From the NCBI GenBank assembly GCA_002338895.1, contig DDJH01000169.1, forward strand, positions 22,552-29,035: a stretch of 6,484 bases of DNA. The letters are read 5' to 3'. Made by a program: the position numbers and the translations under genes. Below are positions 1 to 6,484 of the stretch, piece by piece. Source of the DNA: Lentisphaeria bacterium UBA1829 (GTDB taxonomy: Bacteria; Verrucomicrobiota; Lentisphaeria; Victivallales; UBA1829). The notes under the pieces were generated by a model. The model saw only the letters and a list, made by a program, of their open reading frames with translations. It was not told the DNA's origin and searched no databases. Position 1 is the stretch's first letter; every line of letters starts with the position of its first letter.

Positions 1-1
1 C

Positions 2-2233
2 GCCAATGCCATGTGGATGCTGGTCGGCGCGACGCTCTCGGAAAAGAAATACCGTTATCCGGAACAGAAAAAGCAGGTGATGCGGGAAGACCGGATCTGG
101 AAAGCGCTTCCGCAGCGGATCGCGCCGGTTCCGAAGGCGGGAAGCGCGCTGGATCTCTCGGGACTTTTCCCGAAACACCGGACCGGGGAATTCGGGCGGG
201 TCGTGATCGGAAAAAACGGACAGTTCGAATTTGAGAAACGTCCGGGCATTCCGCTCCGCTTTCTTTCGTTTTCGATGGGCCGGGAATTCTGGAACCACTA
301 CAACGGCGGCATCGAACTTTCCGACAAACAGACGATTGATGCGTTCGTCGAGCAGGTGGAACGGAGTGGCTACAACATGGTCCGGGTCTGGGCAAACGCG
401 CTGCGGGACATGGACTGGAAAACGCTGAACGCCTTTGAATTTTCCGAACGGATTCTGGATCTTCTGGATTATCTGGCATACCGCCTTCAGGAAAAAGGGG
501 TGTATATTTACTTGTCGCTGTCGCTTCCGACGATCGGGTTTGACAAGTGCTATCCGTGGGGCGGACCGGACAAACTGGGCTGGTCGCTCTACCGGAACAA
601 ACGGGATTTCGACGCCTGGTGCAAGGGGACCGAAATGCTGCTGAATCATCGCAATCCATACACAAAAACCCGCTATGTGGACGATCCGCAAATTGCGTTC
701 CTCGATCTGAACAACGAACTGGAGTTTGCGTTCATCCGGGCGGACAACCGCTTTGCGCCGCTCTTCCGGGAGTTTCTGAAAAAGAAATACAAAACCTTCT
801 CCGCCCTGAAGGCCGCGTGGAAATCGGATGCGGCGCATCTGAATTCGTTTGAGGACATCCGGACCTTCCAGCCGCTCGGCAAGGACCGTCCCGGACAGCT
901 CAACCGGGATCGCGCGGAGTTCGTCACGGAACAGGAACGCGGACTCTATGAACGGGAGCTCGCCTTTGTCCGCAAACTGGGTTACAAAGGACCGGTGACC
1001 ACCTTCCTGCTCGGGAAATCCATGCGGCATGCCGGAGTGCGGAAGGAGTTTGATTTCGTCTCCAGCAACAGCTATCACGACCACCCGATCGGCAGTTCCG
1101 CCAACGAGGCGCGGATCTCGCAGGCAAGTTCGATCGGCAACACGGCCAACACCGTGCGGAGTTTTCTTTCGGTGCGTCCTTACGGGAAACCGTTTGTCGT
1201 CAGCGAGCACGGCCACTGCTACTGGAACCGCTACCGCTACGAACACGGTTTTGTCATGGGCGGATACGCTGCATTGAACGGCTTCGACGTTCTCACCGGC
1301 TTCATGATGCCGGTCACCATCCAGGAGAATCACCGGATCTTCGATTTTGAAATCCGCTTCGATCCGATCCGGCGGGCAACGGAGCTGATGACCGCCCTTC
1401 TGTTCCGGCGCGGCGACGTGCGGACGGCGACGTTCTCCACCCGGATTCAGATGAACCTGCACGATGTGATCCAAAGCGATGCCGTTACCGATTCGATCAA
1501 CGCCTCCCAGCTTCAGATGGGCCTGATCGGCCGTTGTTTCGTGGATCAGACCTCTCTTCCCGCCCGGCCGCAGGAGCTTGTCATGCCGCGGATCGGCGCA
1601 TCGGCCACCGCGGTCCGCCGTGCCGATTCCAGCATTGTCGACTCCGCCTCCGGCGTATTCGATATGGATTCCGCCCTTCGGGAGCTCAAGAAGCGGCATC
1701 TTCTCCCGCAGAGCAACCGGACCCAGGCGGAAAATGAAATATTTGAAAGCGTAACCGGCGAACTCGTTCTGAACAGCCGCGCCAAACGGATGACCATTGT
1801 GACAGACCGCTTTCAGGGGCTTTGTGCGGAAGCGGGAAGCAAGGCGTCTTTTCCGAATTTCTCGGTGGTATCCATGAACCGCCGCGGCTGTCTGGCTCTT
1901 GCGTCCATCGACGGAGAGAAGGATCTGACGAATGCGAACCGCCTTCTTCTGTTCCTCGTCACCAACGCGCTGAATTCCGGGACGACGTTCGAAGGAGAGG
2001 ATCAGCGAGTCCGTCTGACGAGAGGCGGCACGCCGATCCTTCTGGAAACCGGGACATTCCGTGTGCGAATCCGGACGAAGCACGCGGAGGAATTCAAGGT
2101 TCGCGCACTCGGTCTGGACGGACTTCCTCTTGCGGAGCTTCCGGCGAAGAAGATTCCCGGCGGTCTGGAACTGACCATCGACACGGCGGCGATTCCCGGA
2201 GGTCCCTCCCTCTATTTTGAACTGAGCCGCTGA
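2..2233 (+). CDS. Clan GH-A glycoside hydrolase (GH5/GH42-like), 5' end outside window
   Basis: Probably a retaining glycoside hydrolase with a TIM-barrel catalytic domain; substrate unknown. The frame is open to the window's left edge. The first ATG (position 11) has no Shine-Dalgarno in the few bases before it, so the gene most likely starts upstream; numbering here counts that ATG as residue 1. Residues about 60-90 look like the strand that opens many GH5-type barrels (GRVVIGKNG, then PLRFLSFSMG). The acid/base candidate is Glu236 in LDLNNELEF (codon 716-718), the Asn-Glu pair typical of clan GH-A strand 4. The nucleophile candidate is Glu399 in PFVVSEHGH (codon 1205-1207), at the strand 7 position, 163 residues later. 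The SSNSYHDHP segment (351-359) fits strand 6. Residues about 455-575 follow the barrel, and about 580-740 look like a C-terminal beta-sandwich. No signal peptide can be judged because the N-terminus is missing. It ends in TGA, converging on the gene at 2262-5837. The hydrolase call is fairly sure; the family number is not. Confidence 0.75.
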   Translation, partial: ANAMWMLVGATLSEKKYRYPEQKKQVMREDRIWKALPQRIAPVPKAGSALDLSGLFPKHRTGEFGRVVIGKNGQFEFEKRPGIPLRFLSFSMGREFWNHYNGGIELSDKQTIDAFVEQVERSGYNMVRVWANALRDMDWKTLNAFEFSERILDLLDYLAYRLQEKGVYIYLSLSLPTIGFDKCYPWGGPDKLGWSLYRNKRDFDAWCKGTEMLLNHRNPYTKTRYVDDPQIAFLDLNNELEFAFIRADNRFAPLFREFLKKKYKTFSALKAAWKSDAAHLNSFEDIRTFQPLGKDRPGQLNRDRAEFVTEQERGLYERELAFVRKLGYKGPVTTFLLGKSMRHAGVRKEFDFVSSNSYHDHPIGSSANEARISQASSIGNTANTVRSFLSVRPYGKPFVVSEHGHCYWNRYRYEHGFVMGGYAALNGFDVLTGFMMPVTIQENHRIFDFEIRFDPIRRATELMTALLFRRGDVRTATFSTRIQMNLHDVIQSDAVTDSINASQLQMGLIGRCFVDQTSLPARPQELVMPRIGASATAVRRADSSIVDSASGVFDMDSALRELKKRHLLPQSNRTQAENEIFESVTGELVLNSRAKRMTIVTDRFQGLCAEAGSKASFPNFSVVSMNRRGCLALASIDGEKDLTNANRLLLFLVTNALNSGTTFEGEDQRVRLTRGGTPILLETGTFRVRIRTKHAEEFKVRALGLDGLPLAELPAKKIPGGLELTIDTAAIPGGPSLYFELSR

Positions 2234-2249
2234 GCGGAGGAATCCGGCA

Positions 2250-2280
2250 CGGGTTCACGCCTTACTCGGCGTCGAACCCG
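2250..2280. terminator. Hairpin between convergent genes, possible bidirectional terminator
   Basis: An inverted repeat is seen directly. CGGGTTC (2250-2256) pairs with GAACCCG (2274-2280), and ACGCC (2257-2261) pairs with GGCGT (2268-2272). This gives a 12-bp stem with one bulged C (2273) and a 6-base loop. An outer ATCCG/CGGAT pair (2242-2246 with 2287-2291) could extend it across an internal loop. It lies just after the stop of the plus-strand gene and includes the stop and last codons of the minus-strand gene, a suitable place for a shared terminator. Neither side has a run of T, so it is not a classical intrinsic terminator. It may instead pause polymerase or protect the 3' ends. Confidence 0.5.
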
Positions 2281-5200
2281 ATCCCGCGGATGCAGACGGA
2301 CGTCCACCAGTTCTGCTGAAGCACGATTTTTCCCCGGGCGCCGGATGGAGCCGGAAGTTCCGCAAGCAGCGTTCCATTCAGTTTGAACTGAACACTCTTT
2401 CCGGTATAAGTTCCTGTCAGCAGATAGGGAGTTCCCGTCTTGACGGCTGGAACTCCGAACTCTTTCCGGACAACTTCCTTTCCGTTGCGGATCTCTGCAA
2501 GGAACCCTTTCCGATCCTTGAAATTGAGGGAAAGGGAAAAACGTCCCGCACCCGTCTGAAGCAAGCTCAGCGTGATCCGGGGAACCGTTGACTCGTTCAG
2601 GAGCTCCAGAGAGACGGTTCCTTTTCCAAACGCGCGGCGGCTGAGAAATCCGCTGTTGGAATTCTGTGTCCGGATACGCAGACCGTGTCCGTCCGTGGGT
2701 TCCAGCAGAATTTTATGCCGGACCGTTTTCAGATAATGCGGTTCCGGGATGAAGAATGCGTCGAACTCCTCCGCGCTGGAGATCGGAGTCAGCGGGGAAG
2801 AGCCGGCCTCCTCCATGGTGATTCCGAGCACGATCGGAACGGTCGAACCGTTTGCGGAGAGGATGTCGAGGGAGCGGATTTCCGTTTCGGGACGGGGATT
2901 TTTCCACTGCCAGAGAAAGAATCCGTGTCCGTTGCTGTTGCTCCAGGCGATCCTGTTTTTCTGTTCGACGGGGGTTGATGCCAGATACCAGTCGCCGATC
3001 TCTTTGCCGACACGGATCGGGAGGTCGAGCGATTTTCCGTCGGCATAGTGAATCCGGTAGGTCAGGACCTGTTTGTTCTTTTCCGCCCAGACGGTCGTAT
3101 GGAAGAAATAGAGATTCTTCACCTTTGCATGAACCGGAATTCCGCGGACCGCCTCCGGAAGTGCGGTGTTCTTCCCGCGGGTGGATTTCAGCACAATGCA
3201 GGTTTTGTATTCGTTCATATCCGGACGGATGAAGTCGCAGAGGACCCCGTCGAGCACTTCGGGATAGAGCGGAACATGGTCGAGACTCATTGTACGTCCT
3301 TCGTCGGACCAGCCGCCGAGACCGTCGCCCGCCTTGTTGTCCACATACTCGCGATTGCAGAACGGACGCAGATCAATGGCTCTCGTACGCGTCGGATCGG
3401 GGGAATACTGCGTTTTGACCGCTCTGCGTTTCTGTTCCAGTTTCTCTTCCTCCCGGCGTTTTTCCGTCCGGAGCCCATCTTCGGAAATCGGCGTGAACGG
3501 TCCGAACTCCTTGTAGAGCGATTCCGGTCCGAAAGCGACGATTCCACGGCTCTGCGGCGGCAGAAGATAGAGAAATCCATGTTTCGTTTCCGGCAGTTTC
3601 TTCCGGCTGATCAGATCGAATGCCGCGCTCTTCCGTTCCGGCTTCAGCGTCAGCAGTTTCGGATACGAGTCGTAGTTGAACAGAAATGCGGCGTGTTTTC
3701 CATTGAGTTTCGAAACATGCAGTTCAATGTTCGGCGGCAGTTCCGTTCCATTGGCGTTTGCAATCGCCAGCGAGGGACGGACCTGGTGCCGTTCGAGAAT
3801 GCCTCCCAGCAGCGCCGCCAGCGGATACATGCGAAGTTCGGGAAGAATGAAGTAGACATACCCCTTGCCGAACGCTTTGCGGAACAGGGCGCCTCGTCCG
3901 CCGCACTGTCCGATCTCCTCCCACTTCCCTTCGAAGGAGGGGGTGAGAGAGAGACGGCCCTTCAGGTCTCCGGGCAGAACGCCGCTCCGGAAACGGGTCT
4001 CGAATGCGGCGTATCCGGCGGCGGGATTTTCCGTGGAGCGGATCTTCCAGCCGGGATACGAGTTCCATTCCAAATTGGGATTGTCGTATTCATCCAGTCC
4101 GGGGAAGGTGCGGCCGAGAATCAGGATGCCGCCCCGCCGGACGAACTCCATCAGACGCTTCACGGTTCCCGGCATGGTGTTGCTGACACCTGCGGCGACG
4201 ATGACTTTGTAGCGGTCGGCGCGTCCCTCCGCAAGATGTTCCTCTGCAATCACATCGGTCGGATAATGGGATAAAACAAGCGCACTGTTGTAGAACGGCA
4301 TCAGATGCGCGTCGGGCAGATCGGAACGGAATCCTATCCGGCGCGAGGTCGGGTATGAGAGAAGAACCGCTGTTTCCGTTTTGATTCCTCTGTCTCGCGG
4401 CAGAAAGAACTCTCCGAACTTCGCGATCTCCTTTTTCGCCTGAGCAAATTCGGTCAGGCGTTCAGGAGCAAACGCAAACGGATTCAGCAGTTCCCAGCTG
4501 AACTTTTTCGCGGAATCCTGCATGCCCTTGATATTGCGTTCATGAGGCTTCAACCGTCCGACCCCGGATCCCCACGCCCAGAAATTAGTGGCGCTGGAGT
4601 GATGGATCGCATCCTGCCAGACCGCATTGAAAAGCGAACGTCCCGTTCCATAGTTTTCATCGTTGAACAGCGGTTTTCCCTCTGCAAGAACTTTGTAATA
4701 TGCGTATGTGACAAGAGAGTCCTGACCGACGAAATCGGGCGCATCCAGAGTCCGGGCCGGTTCCCTCTGCAAACCGTCTGGCTGCGTATTGGCTCCTCCG
4801 GTCGGATAGGCGACCGCATTCAGCACTTTTGACATCCGGTACATGTTGAAATTGTTGACGGAAATGGTCCGATACATGCCTCCTCCGTTGATCTGATTGG
4901 TCACATAGGCGCCCGGATCGATCTTGCGGATCTCCGCCTGTCCGAATGAACAGAGATCGACCGCGCACTCCTCCATGAATTTTCCCCATTCGACAAACAG
5001 TCCGAGATTCTCCTTCTGATCCTTGAATCGGGACGCGGCCTCAAACGACGCATACGAGCTTTTCCAGAGCCGGTTCATCTCCTCCGGATTTTTATATTTC
5101 TTTTTCAGATAGCCGACAAACAGTTTCCGGTTGTAGTCGGATGGATCATTGTACCCCGCCTCATTGAAGAGTTCGTATGCCAGGATTTTCGTCCCGTGTT

Positions 5201-5837
5201 TTTTTGCGAACCGGGTGGTTTCGGTCCACATTTTCCGATAGATTTCCCGTCCGGCGGGATGCATGAAGCTGTATGGCGCCCAGCGGTTGAAAGGTGTTTT
5301 GTAACGGGTGTTACGCGCTTCTTCCGGAATATCGCTCTGCTTGCAGCCCATCCAGCCGTAAGCAAGACACCCTCTTACCCATTCAAAGCAGGTAATGTCG
5401 ATATAAACCGGAAGACCGCTCTGCCAGAGCTGTTTTTGTTCCGCACGGACAACCGGTGTATCTTTCAGCTGGTCAATGTTGACCGTTTTACTGTATTCCT
5501 TTAGAAAATACGGCGGGACGGAGGTCCCGATAAAGTCAAATCCGACCCGTTGAAGAGAATCATAATCCGGATACTTGTTGTACAACCATCCAAGAGCCTC
5601 AGGCACACCCGGAACTTTCAGGGTGTTCGCCCAGGGATGAGCCATCGAAATCTGTGCAGAAAGAAAATAGTGGATTTTGCCATTGACCCGGAGCGTGCCA
5701 TCCGGAGCCACTTCCAGTTTGCTGTTCTTCTGATAGCGGATCAGCGGATCAACCTGATCCGCTTCCGGGAACAGCGCATTGTCGGCAAACGCTCCGAAAG
5801 AGAGGAGCAGCAGAAGGGAAATTGAGGGTTTCAGCAT
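2262..5837 (-). CDS. Secreted multi-domain GH42-like glycoside hydrolase, 1191 residues
   Basis: Probably an exported retaining glycoside hydrolase related to GH42 beta-galactosidases; the real substrate is unknown. The start at 5837 is chosen over an in-frame ATG at 5897 because AGGAG lies 7 bases before it and a signal peptide begins there (cleavage likely after AFA, residues 16-18). The longer form would overlap the upstream gene. Residues about 45-455 form a TIM barrel. The acid/base is Glu226 in YELFNEAGY, followed by a GH42-like stretch (LKKKYKNPEEMNRLW). VTNQINGG (312-319) fits GH42, and the nucleophile candidate is Glu394 in PLFNDENYG. Residues about 485-690 resemble the GATase-like trimerisation domain of GH42 (YKVIVAAG, then MEFVRRGGILILG). 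A small beta domain (about 700-770) and a charged linker (787-810) follow. Residues about 815-1010 look like a carbohydrate-binding type beta-sandwich, and about 1030-1190 resemble a LamG/DUF1080-type jelly roll. It is much longer than ordinary GH42 enzymes (around 650-700 residues). Probably co-transcribed with the prepilin-like gene upstream. Domain names past residue 700 are tentative. Confidence 0.85.
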   Translation of the reverse strand: MLKPSISLLLLLSFGAFADNALFPEADQVDPLIRYQKNSKLEVAPDGTLRVNGKIHYFLSAQISMAHPWANTLKVPGVPEALGWLYNKYPDYDSLQRVGFDFIGTSVPPYFLKEYSKTVNIDQLKDTPVVRAEQKQLWQSGLPVYIDITCFEWVRGCLAYGWMGCKQSDIPEEARNTRYKTPFNRWAPYSFMHPAGREIYRKMWTETTRFAKKHGTKILAYELFNEAGYNDPSDYNRKLFVGYLKKKYKNPEEMNRLWKSSYASFEAASRFKDQKENLGLFVEWGKFMEECAVDLCSFGQAEIRKIDPGAYVTNQINGGGMYRTISVNNFNMYRMSKVLNAVAYPTGGANTQPDGLQREPARTLDAPDFVGQDSLVTYAYYKVLAEGKPLFNDENYGTGRSLFNAVWQDAIHHSSATNFWAWGSGVGRLKPHERNIKGMQDSAKKFSWELLNPFAFAPERLTEFAQAKKEIAKFGEFFLPRDRGIKTETAVLLSYPTSRRIGFRSDLPDAHLMPFYNSALVLSHYPTDVIAEEHLAEGRADRYKVIVAAGVSNTMPGTVKRLMEFVRRGGILILGRTFPGLDEYDNPNLEWNSYPGWKIRSTENPAAGYAAFETRFRSGVLPGDLKGRLSLTPSFEGKWEEIGQCGGRGALFRKAFGKGYVYFILPELRMYPLAALLGGILERHQVRPSLAIANANGTELPPNIELHVSKLNGKHAAFLFNYDSYPKLLTLKPERKSAAFDLISRKKLPETKHGFLYLLPPQSRGIVAFGPESLYKEFGPFTPISEDGLRTEKRREEEKLEQKRRAVKTQYSPDPTRTRAIDLRPFCNREYVDNKAGDGLGGWSDEGRTMSLDHVPLYPEVLDGVLCDFIRPDMNEYKTCIVLKSTRGKNTALPEAVRGIPVHAKVKNLYFFHTTVWAEKNKQVLTYRIHYADGKSLDLPIRVGKEIGDWYLASTPVEQKNRIAWSNSNGHGFFLWQWKNPRPETEIRSLDILSANGSTVPIVLGITMEEAGSSPLTPISSAEEFDAFFIPEPHYLKTVRHKILLEPTDGHGLRIRTQNSNSGFLSRRAFGKGTVSLELLNESTVPRITLSLLQTGAGRFSLSLNFKDRKGFLAEIRNGKEVVRKEFGVPAVKTGTPYLLTGTYTGKSVQFKLNGTLLAELPAPSGARGKIVLQQNWWTSVCIRGIGFDAE
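5784..5837 (-). other. Signal peptide of the GH42-like hydrolase
   Basis: The first 18 residues have a short start with one lysine, a leucine-rich hydrophobic core (ISLLLLLSF) and an A-F-A motif before Asp19, matching the AxA rule for signal peptidase I. No lipobox cysteine follows, so the product is probably released to the periplasm or beyond rather than lipid-anchored. This supports 5837 as the true start. Confidence 0.8.
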
Positions 5838-5844
5838 TGAATTT

Positions 5845-5849
5845 CTCCT
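5845..5849 (-). promoter_or_regulatory. Shine-Dalgarno of the GH42-like hydrolase gene
   Basis: On the minus strand the sequence reads AGGAG, then 7 bases, then ATG at 5837. It sits inside the 17-base gap after the TAA stop (5857-5855) of the prepilin-like gene. This decides the start against the ATG at 5897, which lies inside the upstream gene. The closeness allows ribosomes finishing the upstream gene to re-initiate here. Confidence 0.85.
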
Positions 5850-5854
5850 AATTT

Positions 5855-6484
5855 TTATTCTATATAAAACGCATACCCGTTCTGGATCTGACTCCATTGG
5901 TTGACCGGCGGACGGCAGAGTCCCGTATGCCCGTCTAAAAACAGCAGATTTGCCGTTCCGCTATGAAGATAGTGGAAGGTCTTGCTCATCGGAGCGATTG
6001 TCTGCGGGGCAACTTCCACCGGTGTTGAAATATACAGCTGCCTGGCATTGTCCGCCTCAAGGAAAACCAGTGACGGCGATTTGTAAGCAGAAAAATACAT
6101 TTTCATTGGTTTTGATTCATTGGCCCACATGTTTCCGGAAACCGCGTAATTGACGCCGTAAAGACTACGAGAGATCCAGCCATCAGCTTTGAGTGGAGGT
6201 GCCGGGCAGAGCAGTTTTTGAACTTCTTTTTTATTGTAATCAAAAATTGAGAGATTTGATTTTATCAAATACTTGAAGGTAAGATCCAGTACATGCCGTC
6301 CCCGGTTGTTACAGTCCGAACTCTTCCAGGGGACCATATCGTTGTTATCCCCTGCGTACGAGGCAAAAGCCAGACTCCACTGCTTCAAATTGGAAATGCA
6401 GTTTGTCTTCAACCCGGAAGCTTTCGCTTTCTGAAGTGCAGGAAGAAGTATGGAAGCAAGAATTGCAATAATTGCAATCACAAC
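5855..6484 (-). CDS. Prepilin-like H-X9-DG protein, 5' end outside window
   Basis: A type II pseudopilin/type IV prepilin-like protein of the kind found in very many copies in Lentisphaerota and Planctomycetota; its precise job is unknown. The visible part is 209 residues and starts inside the hydrophobic N-terminal helix (VVIAIIAILASILLPAL, 6484-6434), which normally follows an F-T-L-I-E-L cleavage motif. That motif and the start codon lie beyond the window, probably only 10-20 residues away. A GTG at 6481 is in frame but falls within the helix, so it is not the likely start. Further family marks are CISNLKQWSLAFASYAGDNN just after the helix, LLCPAP in the middle, GVNYAVSGNMW, and the C-terminal H-X9-DG motif (His codon 5965-5963, Asp-Gly 5935-5930; HSGTANLLFLDG). 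The protein is expected to be anchored in the inner membrane by its helix, with the globular part outside, and processed by a prepilin peptidase. It lies 17 bases before the secreted hydrolase gene, on the same strand, so an operon is likely. Its middle (about 6200-6290) is visibly more AT-rich than the hydrolase genes. Confidence 0.9.
   Translation of the reverse strand, partial: VVIAIIAILASILLPALQKAKASGLKTNCISNLKQWSLAFASYAGDNNDMVPWKSSDCNNRGRHVLDLTFKYLIKSNLSIFDYNKKEVQKLLCPAPPLKADGWISRSLYGVNYAVSGNMWANESKPMKMYFSAYKSPSLVFLEADNARQLYISTPVEVAPQTIAPMSKTFHYLHSGTANLLFLDGHTGLCRPPVNQWSQIQNGYAFYIE

Noticed and set aside
3048..4274. Long 408-codon open frame on the plus strand
   Set aside because: It lies wholly antisense to the middle of the GH42-like hydrolase, whose domains run unbroken through it. 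Its translation shows no recognisable domain and is explained by the codon bias of the true gene.
5850..5880. AT-rich TATA-like stretch before the hydrolase gene as an internal promoter
   Set aside because: No convincing -35 element at the right distance, and most of it codes for the end of the prepilin-like protein.
5838..5897. Longer form of the GH42-like hydrolase starting at ATG 5897
   Set aside because: It would add 20 residues before a clear signal peptide and overlap the prepilin-like gene, while the ATG at 5837 has a well-placed AGGAG.
6254..6270. Perfect inverted repeat ATTTGAT-TTT-ATCAAAT
   Set aside because: A 7-bp AT-rich stem inside the prepilin-like coding region, with no related copies seen; likely chance.
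6479..6481. GTG as the start of the prepilin-like protein
   Set aside because: It is inside the conserved hydrophobic helix (VVIAIIAIL), so it reads as an internal valine and the true start is outside the window.

Overview
The window looks like a fragment of a carbohydrate-degradation locus from a PVC-group bacterium, most likely Lentisphaerota (Victivallis-like), with Planctomycetota or Verrucomicrobiota as alternatives. The evidence is a prepilin-like protein with a C-terminal H-X9-DG motif, a protein type hugely expanded in that group. It lies directly upstream of a very long, exported, multi-domain glycoside hydrolase. Base composition is moderately GC-rich, with frequent CGG/CGC arginine codons. 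The assignment rests on protein character only; no marker gene is present.

Layout: (1) positions 2-2233, plus strand, hold the 3' part of a gene for a clan GH-A glycoside hydrolase whose true N-terminus is outside the window. (2) A 28-bp convergent gap follows, with a hairpin that could end transcription from both sides. (3) Positions 5837-2262, minus strand, hold a 1191-residue secreted GH42-like glycoside hydrolase with signal peptide, TIM barrel, a GATase-like domain and further C-terminal beta domains. (4) Positions 6484-5855, minus strand, hold a prepilin-like H-X9-DG protein whose N-terminus runs off the window. It lies 17 bp upstream of gene 3 with a strong Shine-Dalgarno in the gap, so the two probably form one transcript.

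There is no gene-free stretch over 300 bases. No tRNA, rRNA, CRISPR array, insertion sequence or phage gene was seen.

How the genes may work together: both hydrolases show the two catalytic glutamates of retaining clan GH-A enzymes, so both probably cleave glycosidic bonds in a plant, algal or host glycan. The sequence does not fix the substrate. The prepilin-like protein may be a surface or type II secretion-like pseudopilin made together with the enzyme, but its role is not established. I see no clear, previously undescribed system. The most interesting points are the tight pseudopilin-hydrolase pairing and the unusual modular build of the large hydrolase.
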